From: Pseudoxanthomonas sp. GM95
Lineage (GTDB): Bacteria > Pseudomonadota > Gammaproteobacteria > Xanthomonadales > Xanthomonadaceae
DNA length: 64,000 nucleotides
Direction of reading: 5' to 3'
Assembly (NCBI RefSeq): GCF_900109775.1
Contig: NZ_FOAX01000002.1
Span: 744,001-808,000, forward strand
Below the pieces are notes generated by a model, which worked only from the letters and a program-made list of their open reading frames with translations, did no database searches and was not told where the DNA came from. The position numbers and the translations under genes were made by a program. Below, piece by piece: positions 8,003 through 16,446 of this stretch. Position 1 is the stretch's first letter. Each line of letters starts with the position of its first letter.

Positions 8003-8902
8003 TCATTGCAGGCGTTCGGAGCCGCTGGCCATCAGTGGCGCGCCGTCGAACAGATCGGCGATCTCCTGCGGCGTGAAGACATAACGGCGGCCGCAGAACT
8101 CGCAGCGCACCTCGGCCTCGCCCGATTCCGCCGCGGCGGTCGCTTCCTCGCGACCCAGCGAGGTCAGCATGCCTTCGACCCGTTCGCGCGAGCACGAACA
8201 GCCGAAGCGCAGCGATTGGCTGTCGAGGACGCTCACGCCATCTTCGTGGAACAGGCGGTGCAGCAGCTCGGCTTGTGGCGTCGCCAGCAGTTCCTCGCGC
8301 CCCAGCGTGTCAAACAGCACGCCGGCGCGCTGCCAGCCATCGGCGTCGCCTTCGTCGCCAGGCAACTTCTGCAGCATGATTCCGGCCACGCGCTCGCCAT
8401 CGGCAGCCAGCAGCAGACGTGTCGGAAGCTGTTCGGACTGCAGGAAATAATCCTGGAAGGCCGCATCCAGCGTGCTGGCGCTCAGTTCGACCAGGCTCTG
8501 GTAACGCTGGGGCTCGCGCGGATCCAGGCCGGGATTTTCGATCGTGATCGCCAGCAGTGCGTCATCGCCGAGCGTCGAGAGGTCAGCCGGTGCGTCGGCG
8601 CCATCCTCGAGCTGGACGATGCCGCGCACGGTGCCGGCCGAGGTGCACTCGGTAAACAGCGCGCGCAGGCCGGCACTGCTGCGCAGCTGCACCGACAGGC
8701 GACCGTCGATCTTGACGTGGCCGGTGAACAGCGCGGCGGCAGCCACGGCCTCACCCAGCAGGCGCTGGGCATTGGCAGGATAGTCGGCCGGTTCGCGCAG
8801 CTCGGCCCAGGCCTGGCTCAGATGCACGGCCACGCCGCGCACGCCGGCCTCCGGCAGCAGGAATCGGGTACGCAGATCGGCAGAAGGCGAAGTCGAGTTC
8901 AC
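8003..8902 (-). CDS. hslO: Hsp33 redox-regulated chaperone
   Basis: This 299-residue protein is Hsp33, a cytoplasmic holdase chaperone switched on by oxidation. The C-terminal redox switch is complete, with CSC at 235-237 and CEFC at 267-270, the four zinc-binding cysteines. The N-terminal chaperone domain covers roughly residues 1-190. Length matches the family (about 290). It is transcribed alone. The intergenic stretch to the divergent mtgA is about 160 bases, with no operator I could identify. Confidence 0.95.
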   Translation of the reverse strand: MNSTSPSADLRTRFLLPEAGVRGVAVHLSQAWAELREPADYPANAQRLLGEAVAAAALFTGHVKIDGRLSVQLRSSAGLRALFTECTSAGTVRGIVQLEDGADAPADLSTLGDDALLAITIENPGLDPREPQRYQSLVELSASTLDAAFQDYFLQSEQLPTRLLLAADGERVAGIMLQKLPGDEGDADGWQRAGVLFDTLGREELLATPQAELLHRLFHEDGVSVLDSQSLRFGCSCSRERVEGMLTSLGREEATAAAESGEAEVRCEFCGRRYVFTPQEIADLFDGAPLMASGSERLQ

Positions 8903-9101
8903 GGAAAATCCAGAAGATGCGAGCGCCGTCCGGCGCCATCGAGGGCTCTATGGTGTGGGCGCGGCGCCTGCTTTCCAAGCGCAAGCGTGGCGGCGGCGCG
9001 GACGCATCGGGATGAACAGGTAACATTCTCGCCTCATCACGCGGCCTCGCCTGGAGCCCACCATCGATCCCATCTCCGCCCCGTCCCGACGCCGTCGCTG
9101 G

Positions 9102-9785
9102 TTGCGCTGGCTGTTGGCATTGCCGTTCCTGATCGCGGCCGGGACGGCGCTGCAGGTGCTGGTGCTGCGGTTCGTCGATCCGCCGGTGTCGGCCTTCATG
9201 GTGGCGCGGCAGTTCGAGGCCTGGGGCGAGGGGCAATGGCGCTTCCATCCGACCTACCAGTGGCGGGATTTCGACAAGATCGCGCCGGCACTGCCGCTGT
9301 CGATGGTGGCGGCCGAGGACCAGCGCTTCGCCACGCATTCGGGATTCGACCTGGACGCGATCGAGAAGGCGCGCGCGCACAACGAGCGCGGCGGTCGCGT
9401 GCGCGGGGCCAGCACGATCAGCCAGCAGGTGGCCAAGAACCTGTTCCTGTGGTCCGGGCGCAGTTACGTGCGCAAGGGCATCGAGGCCTGGTACACGGTG
9501 CTGATCGAGCTGCTCTGGCCGAAGGAGCGGATCCTGGAGGTCTACGCCAACATCGCCGAGTTCGGCGACGGGATCTATGGCGCGCAGGCCGCGGCGGGCA
9601 CGTTCTGGGGCGTGGATGCGTCGCGCTTGAGTGCCGATCAGGCCGCGCGCCTGGCAGCAGTCTTGCCCGCGCCGCGCACCTACAACGCCGCACGACCGGG
9701 TCCGTACGTGGCCCGCCGGGCGGGCTGGATCCAGCGACAGGTGCGCCAGATCGGCGGCACCGGCTACCTGCAGACCTTGGAGTAA
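9102..9785 (+). CDS. mtgA: monofunctional peptidoglycan glycosyltransferase
   Basis: This inner-membrane GT51 enzyme polymerises lipid II into glycan strands. Visible motifs are [10 protein letters not shown] (with the catalytic Glu), [15 protein letters not shown] and RKGIEAWY, after one N-terminal transmembrane helix. The start is uncertain. The coordinate given is the only canonical start in frame, a TTG with no ribosome site. The frame continues upstream through a positively charged RRRRWLRW stretch that belongs before the helix. A GGAG at 9053-9056 lies six bases before an in-frame ATC at 9063, which may be the true, non-canonical start (240 residues). No ATG or GTG occurs between the upstream stop at 9021 and 9102. 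Confidence 0.93.
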   Translation: MRWLLALPFLIAAGTALQVLVLRFVDPPVSAFMVARQFEAWGEGQWRFHPTYQWRDFDKIAPALPLSMVAAEDQRFATHSGFDLDAIEKARAHNERGGRVRGASTISQQVAKNLFLWSGRSYVRKGIEAWYTVLIELLWPKERILEVYANIAEFGDGIYGAQAAAGTFWGVDASRLSADQAARLAAVLPAPRTYNAARPGPYVARRAGWIQRQVRQIGGTGYLQTLE

Positions 9786-9788
9786 GCC

Positions 9789-10811
9789 ATGGCCCACGAC
9801 CGCCTGACCGTGGTGATCGCAGCGCGCAATGAAGAAGAGGCGCTACCGCGCCTGCATCCGCGCCTCCGCAACGTGCTGGACCGGCTCGATGCCATCCAGG
9901 CGCGCGTGCTCTACATCGACGATGGCAGCACCGATCGCACCTGGGAGGTGATGCAGCGCTTGGCCGCGGCGGACCCGCAGATCGAGCTGCTGCGGCTGTC
10001 GCGCAACTTCGGCAAGGAGGCGGCGCTGACCGCGGGCCTGGACCTGGTCGCCGAAGACAGCGCGGTCCTGATCCTGGACGCCGATGGCCAGGACCCGCCG
10101 GAGCTGATCCCGCAGTTCGTCTCGGCCTGGCGCGAAGGCCACGACAACGTCTACGGCACGCGCGTCGAGCGCGATGGCGAAGGCTGGCTCAAGCGCTTCA
10201 CCGCGCACGGGTTTTATCGGGTGATCGGGCGCCTGTCGAAGACGCCGATTCCGGCCGATACGGGCGATTTCCGCCTGCTGTCGCCGCGCACGCAGGTGGC
10301 GCTGAAGCAGCTGCGCGAGCGCCACCGCTTCATGAAAGGGCTGTTCGGCTGGGTCGGCTACGACCAGCTCTCGATTCCCTATCACCGCGAATCGCGCATC
10401 GCCGGGCGGAGCAACTTCGGCGCATGGAAGCTGTGGAATTTCGCGTTGGAAGGCATCACCAGCTTCTCGACCGCGCCGCTGCGCGCGGCGACGTATCTGG
10501 GCCTGCTGGTGGCGGCGCTCTCCTTCGTCTATGCGGTGATCGTGATCGGGCGCGCGCTGTGGCATGGCGACCCGGTCGCCGGCTGGCCGAGCATGATGAC
10601 GGTGGTGCTGTTCCTGGGCGGGACCCAGCTGATCGCGCTGGGGCTGATCGGTGAATACCTTGGCCGGCTGTACGAAGAAGCCAAACAGAGACCGCTGTAC
10701 CTGATTCAGCAGTGGCTGCCGGCGCGCGAAGGCGTATCCTCCGGACCAACCGAGGCTGCCGGAGCATCCCATGCGCACGGTGAAGCAACTTCTGGAAGGC
10801 AAACCCGCTGA
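9789..10811 (+). CDS. family 2 glycosyltransferase, polyprenyl-phosphate type
   Basis: This 340-residue protein has the GT2 fold with YIDDGSTDRTWE at the nucleotide-sugar site, DADGQDPPELI (DXD-like metal site) and DTGDFRLLSP. Two transmembrane helices follow near residues 235-290. This is the layout of dolichol-phosphate-mannose synthase, GtrB and ArnC-like enzymes, which load a sugar onto undecaprenyl phosphate at the inner membrane. It starts three bases after mtgA, so the two are cotranscribed. The last 35 residues are polar and low in complexity, and their coding sequence overlaps the start of the next gene by 41 bases. The sugar is not predictable. Confidence 0.88.
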   Translation: MAHDRLTVVIAARNEEEALPRLHPRLRNVLDRLDAIQARVLYIDDGSTDRTWEVMQRLAAADPQIELLRLSRNFGKEAALTAGLDLVAEDSAVLILDADGQDPPELIPQFVSAWREGHDNVYGTRVERDGEGWLKRFTAHGFYRVIGRLSKTPIPADTGDFRLLSPRTQVALKQLRERHRFMKGLFGWVGYDQLSIPYHRESRIAGRSNFGAWKLWNFALEGITSFSTAPLRAATYLGLLVAALSFVYAVIVIGRALWHGDPVAGWPSMMTVVLFLGGTQLIALGLIGEYLGRLYEEAKQRPLYLIQQWLPAREGVSSGPTEAAGASHAHGEATSGRQTR

Positions 10812-11199
10812 AGTCATCGCGGTCGAGCCGGATCAACCGGTGTTCGACGCGGTGCGCAAGATGGACCGGCACGGCGTCGGCGCGGTGCTGGTGATGCGGG
10901 GCGAAGTGCTGGTCGGGATCCTGTCCGAGCGCGATTACGCACGCAAGGTCGTGCTGCTGGAGCGCTCATCGCACACCACGCGCGCCGATCAGATCATGAC
11001 CGCGCAGGTGGTCACGGTCGAACCGCAGCAGACCGTCAAGCACTGCATGGAAGTCATGACCCAGCGCCGCTTCCGCCATTTGCCGGTGGTCGAGGAAGGG
11101 CGCGTGATCGGCGTGATTTCGATCGGCGACCTGGTCAAGGCGGTGATCGAGGAACAACAGGCCGACCTGGACGCGCTGCAGCGCTACATCGCCTCGTGA
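10771..11199 (+). CDS. two-CBS-domain protein
   Basis: This 142-residue protein consists almost entirely of a pair of CBS domains, at about residues 10-65 (ending VGILSERDYARKV) and 75-130 (LPVVEEGRVIGVISIGDLVK). CBS pairs bind adenosine nucleotides such as AMP, ATP or NAD and usually sense cell energy state. There is no attached catalytic domain, so it would act on a partner. A GGAG ribosome site lies inside the end of the glycosyltransferase gene, which it overlaps by 41 bases, so its translation is probably coupled. Confidence 0.9.
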   Translation: MRTVKQLLEGKPAEVIAVEPDQPVFDAVRKMDRHGVGAVLVMRGEVLVGILSERDYARKVVLLERSSHTTRADQIMTAQVVTVEPQQTVKHCMEVMTQRRFRHLPVVEEGRVIGVISIGDLVKAVIEEQQADLDALQRYIAS

Positions 11200-11208
11200 G
11201 GCATGGCC

Positions 11209-13179
11209 TTACTTGGCGTACTTGCCGCCGCAGTCGCTGTCCTTGCCGCCGCCCACTTCGATCGTCGCCAGCAGCGCGGCCGGCGGCGCGATCGTGCCCA
11301 GCGCCAATGCAACGGCGCCGCGCAGACCCAGCTTCTTGAAGTCCGGACGGAAGCTCGGGTCCTTGAAGGTGCCGCCGATGTCCAGCGGCGTGCGGAAGCT
11401 GAGGAAGCTGCGGTCCTTCGGACGCGGCCGCAGGGTCAGCGCCAGCGACTCGTCCTTGAGGTTGATCGAGCCATCGCCCAGCACGATGGTGTCGGTGGTG
11501 TCGAACGCCATCGCACGCGTCTGCATCAAGCCATCCTTCATCCCAAAATCGGCGAAGGCGCAGCGGATCGGCACCTGCTTGTCGCGGTCGAACAGATAGC
11601 CCAGCGACTGCATCACATCCAGGCCGGCCAGTTCGACGAGTAGCTGCGGGATGTGGCCCTTGCCCATGCCCACGCCGATATCGCCGGTGGCATTGCCAGC
11701 CATCAGGGCGATGGAGTTGCCTGAAGTGTCGACGCGGATGTCGCCGCCGATGCGGCCGACCGCATCTTCAGTGAGCTTGGCATCGGGAAACAGCTGGCCC
11801 AGGTTGAGCCCACGCACGGCAATGTCGGCGCGCGTGCGGATGGTCGGATTGCGCGCATCCAGCCGCACCTGCGAGCGGATGTCTCCGCCGGCCACGCCGA
11901 AATTGAGTGGCTTCAATTCCAGCAGCCCATCGTTAAGAACCAGATGCGCGTCCATGTCGTCGATCGGGAGCTTGGGCGCATTGATGCGCGTGGCTTTCCA
12001 GTGCACATCGGCGTCCATCGAACGCAGCTTGGACAGGTCGTAGGGATCCTGCGGCAGTACGCGCGGATTGGCCGCCAGCTCTGCGGCTTCGGCCGCCTGC
12101 TCGGCGTTGCGGGTTTCGCCAGCGCCGCCCTTCGACGGCGCGCCGATGAAGCCGGCCAGGTCGTCGAAATCCAGCCGCTTGGAGTGTAGGTCGGCCTCCA
12201 GCGTCAGGCGTGGCCCGCCGACGGTCACGGCCGTGGAGCCGCCCAGATCGCTGTCACCGACCTTCCCGGTGAAGCGGTCGTAGTGCCAGGTGTTGCCGTT
12301 GCGCGTCAGCGTGCCGTCGAAGGCATACGGCGGCGATTGCGGGATCGCCACGCCAATCAGTGGATACAGATCGGCCAGATCCTGGCCGGACAGCGCCATG
12401 CGCAGATCGAACCCGCCGAAGTGCAATGGATCGATCAGCGTGCCGCGCGCGCGCGCCTTTGTCGCGCCGGCTGCAGCCTGCAGGTCGATGCGATAAGGCC
12501 GTTGGCTCTCGGCCAGATCCAGCGGCGACTGGATGCGGCCGCCGAGGGTGAAGGCGTTGGCGCCCCAGCGACCGCTGCCTTTCAGGTCGATCGGCGGCGC
12601 CTTGTACTGCGCGTCGGGCTGGCCGCTGGTGGCTTCGATCTTCAGATCGGTCTTGTTGGGGGCGTCGAGGTAATGCAGGCGTGCGGTGTCGATGATCACC
12701 GCGCCAAAGCGCGGGGTCATGCCGCTGTCTTGTGCCTCGGCCGGGGTTTCGCCCTGCAGCATCCAGTTGCCGCCGCCTTGTTCAGCCGTGCGGCTCTGCA
12801 GTTCCACCACCGGCTGGGTGATGCGGATCGCGGGCAGGAACAGGCTGCGATGGAACACCAGCTGCGGCACGTCCAGGTCGATCTCCAGCCGCTGCACGGT
12901 CGCCATCTCCGGCGCTGTCTTGAGCGCCCAGTCCGCATTGGCAAGGCGCAAGCCATCGGCGCGGATCGTGGTGACGCGGCCCAGGTCCACATCCAGGTTG
13001 CCGTCGATATGGAAGGCGCGGCCGGTCTTGGACTGCACCGCGCGCTCGACCGGGCCCTTGAACCAGTTCCAGTCCCAGAAAATGATCAGCAGCACGATCA
13101 GGACCACCACGATGCTCAGCGCGGTCAGGACCGGATGGGCGCGGGCGAGGTTGCGCGATGGGGCGGTGTCTGGGCTCAT
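11209..13179 (-). CDS. AsmA-family envelope protein
   Basis: This protein of about 656 residues has one N-terminal transmembrane helix (residues about 20-40, LTALSIVVVLIVLLIIFW). A long beta-rich periplasmic part follows, with the AsmA pattern early on (GNLDVDLGRVTTIRADGLRLAN) and the AsmA-like C-terminal region (VRGLNLGQLFPDAKL, then DIGGTFKDPSFRPDF). AsmA-like proteins are bridge-like lipid-transfer or outer-membrane biogenesis factors of the YhdP/TamB group. I take the ATG at 13179. A GTG three codons upstream (13188) is also possible, and neither has a strong ribosome site. Its 3' end faces the CBS gene with nine bases between. Confidence 0.85.
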   Translation of the reverse strand: MSPDTAPSRNLARAHPVLTALSIVVVLIVLLIIFWDWNWFKGPVERAVQSKTGRAFHIDGNLDVDLGRVTTIRADGLRLANADWALKTAPEMATVQRLEIDLDVPQLVFHRSLFLPAIRITQPVVELQSRTAEQGGGNWMLQGETPAEAQDSGMTPRFGAVIIDTARLHYLDAPNKTDLKIEATSGQPDAQYKAPPIDLKGSGRWGANAFTLGGRIQSPLDLAESQRPYRIDLQAAAGATKARARGTLIDPLHFGGFDLRMALSGQDLADLYPLIGVAIPQSPPYAFDGTLTRNGNTWHYDRFTGKVGDSDLGGSTAVTVGGPRLTLEADLHSKRLDFDDLAGFIGAPSKGGAGETRNAEQAAEAAELAANPRVLPQDPYDLSKLRSMDADVHWKATRINAPKLPIDDMDAHLVLNDGLLELKPLNFGVAGGDIRSQVRLDARNPTIRTRADIAVRGLNLGQLFPDAKLTEDAVGRIGGDIRVDTSGNSIALMAGNATGDIGVGMGKGHIPQLLVELAGLDVMQSLGYLFDRDKQVPIRCAFADFGMKDGLMQTRAMAFDTTDTIVLGDGSINLKDESLALTLRPRPKDRSFLSFRTPLDIGGTFKDPSFRPDFKKLGLRGAVALALGTIAPPAALLATIEVGGGKDSDCGGKYAK

Positions 13180-13264
13180 GCGGGCCACTATCGACAGCCG
13201 GGGTGTTTACGCCCTGCGAAAGGCAGGTGAGGCGTTCAGCTTGTCTTGACGCGCGCCGGCGCGC

Positions 13265-13933
13265 TCAGCCGCCGTGATGCAGGCGCGGCACCAGCACCTG
13301 GCCGGTCACCGCGACAAAGTGGCATACGCTGCCGGCCAGCACGAACAGGTGCCAGATCGCGTGGAAATACCGCACCGAATCGCGCTGGTAGAAATAGGTG
13401 CCCAGCGTGTAGAACAGCCCGCCAGCCAGCAGCCAGCCCAGGGTGAAGCCGTCGACGGATTTCAGGAGCGGTTCGATCGCCACCACCACCAGCCAGCCCA
13501 TCGCCAGGTACAGGCCCGTGGACAACAGCCGGAACCGTCCGGTGAAGAACAGCTTGAAGATCACGCCAAACAGCGCGATCGCCCAGACCGCGGCGAACAT
13601 GCCCCAGCCCCAGGGACCGCGCATGCCGATCAGCAGGATCGGTGTGTAGGTGCCGGCGATCAGGAGGTAGATCGCGCAATGGTCGAAGATCTGCAGCCGC
13701 GCCTTGGCCATCGGGTGCTGGATGGCGTGGTACAGCGTGGAGGCCACGTAGAGCAGCAGCAGCGTGGTGCTGAACACGATCGCGGTGCCCAGCTGCCAGG
13801 CATCGCCGTAGAGCGCTGCCAGAGTGATCAGCACCGCGCCGCCGGCCAGGGATGCCACCGCGCCCAACCCGTGGGTCAGGGCGCTGGCGATCTCGTCGCG
13901 CAGGTTGGTCTCGGGATGTGCCTGAAGGGCCAT
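13265..13933 (-). CDS. trhA: TrhA / hemolysin III family membrane protein
   Basis: This 222-residue protein has seven predicted transmembrane helices and the family's conserved histidines, in STLYHAIQH and in the final FHAIWHLFV segment, together with FDHCAIY. The fold is that of the PAQR/hemolysin III family. In bacteria it has been linked to membrane lipid homeostasis; true haemolysin activity is doubtful. The gene is monocistronic as far as can be seen. Confidence 0.9.
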   Translation of the reverse strand: MALQAHPETNLRDEIASALTHGLGAVASLAGGAVLITLAALYGDAWQLGTAIVFSTTLLLLYVASTLYHAIQHPMAKARLQIFDHCAIYLLIAGTYTPILLIGMRGPWGWGMFAAVWAIALFGVIFKLFFTGRFRLLSTGLYLAMGWLVVVAIEPLLKSVDGFTLGWLLAGGLFYTLGTYFYQRDSVRYFHAIWHLFVLAGSVCHFVAVTGQVLVPRLHHGG

Positions 13934-13995
13934 GGCCTGACTTTATCGCAGTCCATTCTCATCTACGTGGCACCGGCTGCCGCAATGCTGCGGTG

Positions 13996-14021
13996 CACCC
14001 AAGCGATGTTCAGCTTGGGTG
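13996..14021 (-). terminator. hairpin downstream of prfC, weak terminator candidate
   Basis: CACCCAAGC at 13996-14004 pairs with GCTTGGGTG at 14013-14021, a nine-base stem with an eight-base loop, just beyond the prfC stop. No run of T follows on the minus strand, so an intrinsic terminator is only a possibility. Confidence 0.35.
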
Positions 14022-14034
14022 TGCGCCGGTCGCG

Positions 14035-15639
14035 TCAGTCAGCCAGCGTGCTGTGGGCGTGCTCGCGGGTCGCGCGGAAGATGACATCCGGCGCGCGTTC
14101 CTGCGCCAGCTGCAGGTTGACCCGGGTCGGCGCCAGGTAGACCAGTTCGCCTGCCGCATCGATGCCTAGGTTGGTGGCGTTCTTCTCGCGGAATTCTTCA
14201 AGCTTCTTGGCGTTGCTGCATTCGATCCAGCGCGCCGTCGTCACGCCGACCGGCTCGAAGATCGCGTCCACGCCGTATTCGTCCTTCAGGCGATAGGCGA
14301 CCACGTCGAACTGCAGCACGCCGACCGCGCCCAGGATCAGGTCGTTGCTCATCAGTGGGCGGAAGAACTGGGTCGCGCCTTCTTCGGACAGCTGGGCCAG
14401 GCCCTTCTGCAGCTGCTTGAGCTTGAGCGGGTCGCGCAGGCGCGCACGGCGGAACAGCTCCGGCGCGAAGTTGGGAATGCCGGTGAAGCTCAGGTTCTCG
14501 CCTTCGGTGAACGTGTCGCCGATGGAGATCGTGCCGTGGTTGTGGATGCCGATCACATCGCCGGGAAAGGCTTCCGCCGCGATCTCACGATCCGAGGCCA
14601 TGAAGGTCAGCGCGTTGGCCAGCTTCTGTTCCTTGGCCGTACGCACGTGGAAGGCCTTCATGCCGGCGGTGAACTTGCCCGAGCACACGCGCATGAACGC
14701 CACGCGGTCGCGGTGCTGCGGGTCCATGTTCGCCTGGATTTTGAATACGAAGCCGGACAGCTTGTTCTCCGTCGGCTGCACCTCGCGGCCGGTAGTAGCG
14801 CGCTGCTGCGGCGAAGGCGCGTGCTCGATGAAGAAGTCCAGCAGCGGTTGCACGCCGAAGTTGTTCACGCCCGAGCCGAAGAACACCGGCGTCTGCTTGC
14901 CGGCGCGATAGGCCTCCAGGTCGAACGGATTGCTCGCGCCCTGGACCAGCTCCAGCTCGTCGCGCAGGTCGGCCAGCATCTTCTCGCCGATCTTCTCGGC
15001 CAGGCCCGGCGCGTCTAGCGACGGGAAGATGGTCGAATCCTGGCGGGTGAAGTTGCGGCCCTGTTCGTACAGGTGCACCTCGCCGGAAATCAGGTGCACC
15101 ACGCCCTTCAGGCGCTGGCCCATGCCGATCGGCCAGGTCACCGGCGCGCACTGGATGCCGAGCACGGTTTCCACTTCATCCAGCAACTCGATCGGGTCCT
15201 TGCCCTCGCGGTCGAGCTTGTTGATGAAGGTCATGATGGGCGTGTCGCGCAAGCGACAGACTTCCATCAGCTTGATGGTCCGTTCCTCAACGCCCTTGGC
15301 CACGTCGATGACCATCAGCGCCGAGTCCACTGCGGTCAGCACGCGATAGGTGTCCTCGCCGAAGTCGGCGTGGCCCGGCGTGTCGAGCAGGTTGACGATC
15401 TTGCCCTCGTACGGGAACTGCATCACCGAAGAGGTCACCGAGATGCCGCGCTCCTTTTCCAGCGCCATCCAGTCCGAGGTCGCGTGGCGCGCGGCCTTGC
15501 GGCCCTTGACCGAGCCGGCCATCTGGATCGCACCGCCGAACAGCAGTAGCTTCTCGGTCAGCGTGGTCTTGCCGGCGTCGGGGTGGGAAATGATGGCGAA
15601 GGTGCGGCGACGCGCGGCTTCGCTGGAGACTTCAGACAT
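14035..15639 (-). CDS. prfC: peptide chain release factor 3
   Basis: This 534-residue translational GTPase removes RF1 or RF2 from the ribosome after peptide release. The GTPase motifs are all visible: [12 protein letters not shown] (P-loop), RGISVTSS (switch I), DTPGHADF and NKLDREGKD. The later region continues through domains II and III as in RF3 (for example [17 protein letters not shown]). Length matches the family. The start is the first ATG after a clear gap to the neighbouring gene, and nothing is missing. Confidence 0.96.
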   Translation of the reverse strand: MSEVSSEAARRRTFAIISHPDAGKTTLTEKLLLFGGAIQMAGSVKGRKAARHATSDWMALEKERGISVTSSVMQFPYEGKIVNLLDTPGHADFGEDTYRVLTAVDSALMVIDVAKGVEERTIKLMEVCRLRDTPIMTFINKLDREGKDPIELLDEVETVLGIQCAPVTWPIGMGQRLKGVVHLISGEVHLYEQGRNFTRQDSTIFPSLDAPGLAEKIGEKMLADLRDELELVQGASNPFDLEAYRAGKQTPVFFGSGVNNFGVQPLLDFFIEHAPSPQQRATTGREVQPTENKLSGFVFKIQANMDPQHRDRVAFMRVCSGKFTAGMKAFHVRTAKEQKLANALTFMASDREIAAEAFPGDVIGIHNHGTISIGDTFTEGENLSFTGIPNFAPELFRRARLRDPLKLKQLQKGLAQLSEEGATQFFRPLMSNDLILGAVGVLQFDVVAYRLKDEYGVDAIFEPVGVTTARWIECSNAKKLEEFREKNATNLGIDAAGELVYLAPTRVNLQLAQERAPDVIFRATREHAHSTLAD

Positions 15640-15714
15640 GGCGGTGGCGCCCGCACGGGCGCTTGGGGAATTCAGGAAGCCGGCAAGTATAGCTTTGCCG
15701 GGCGGGCAGGGCGC

Positions 15715-16359
15715 TCAGCGTCCGGCGTGCGTGGTGACCGGGTCGCTGGCCAGCAGGGCGGCCAGTTGCGAGGCCGAGGCTCTGGCCATCGGCTGTTCGT
15801 CCACCGGCGATAGCGGCGCCTGGCGCAGTGCCTGGCGCGGCAGCACCGCCAGGTCGAAGTTCACCCCGTCGGCGGCAAAGCCCCAGACGGTGACGTCGGC
15901 ATGGCGCGTGCGATCCATGCGCAGCTTCTGTACGCGCGCATCGGCGGGGATGCGGTGATCTTCCAGGAAGCGCCCGACCGCGTCCTCGTCGTCGCTATGC
16001 AGGTGCAGCTGCACCGGCGAGCGCGCGTCGGCGGTGCCGTCCAGCACCGGGCCGACCAGGCGCGGCGAGAAGCTGCTGAAGAAGTCCATCGCCTGCGCGG
16101 CCGCCTCGCGCCGCGCGCGCAACAGGCCGGCGTGGTCCGGGCCGGCGAACAGGCGCTGGTACTCGCGCAGCGCATCTTCGATCTCGTGGTTGCGCGGCAG
16201 GCTGGCGTCATCGTGGATGCCAAGCCGGCTGGCCGCCTTGCGCTTGGCGAGCTGGTAGTCGCGGATGCCGCTTTCGGCGATCAGGCGGGCTGCCTCGTGG
16301 GCGAGCCGGCGACGGCGTTCGGCCGTCTGGGTCTGGGTGTGTTGGCGGGCGTGGTGCAT
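15715..16359 (-). CDS. nucleotidyltransferase-like conserved protein
   Basis: This 214-residue protein belongs to a conserved proteobacterial family. It has an N-terminal helical part (AHEAARLIAESGIRDYQLAKRKA) and a GPVLDGTAD segment that resembles the Gly-Ser motif of nucleotidyltransferases. From memory, relatives are sometimes mislabelled as UDP-N-acetylmuramate-alanine ligase, but no Mur ligase domain or ATP-binding P-loop is present here. The start at 16359 is chosen for its strong GGGAGG ribosome site; the frame is open upstream. Function is unknown. Confidence 0.7.
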   Translation of the reverse strand: MHHARQHTQTQTAERRRRLAHEAARLIAESGIRDYQLAKRKAASRLGIHDDASLPRNHEIEDALREYQRLFAGPDHAGLLRARREAAAQAMDFFSSFSPRLVGPVLDGTADARSPVQLHLHSDDEDAVGRFLEDHRIPADARVQKLRMDRTRHADVTVWGFAADGVNFDLAVLPRQALRQAPLSPVDEQPMARASASQLAALLASDPVTTHAGR

Positions 16360-16446
16360 GGCGGGCCTCCCAGTTGAAGACCGCCTGACTCTACAACGAA
16401 GCCTCGCCGCGCGCCGTCGTTGCAACGGCGCGCGGGGAAGGAGACA

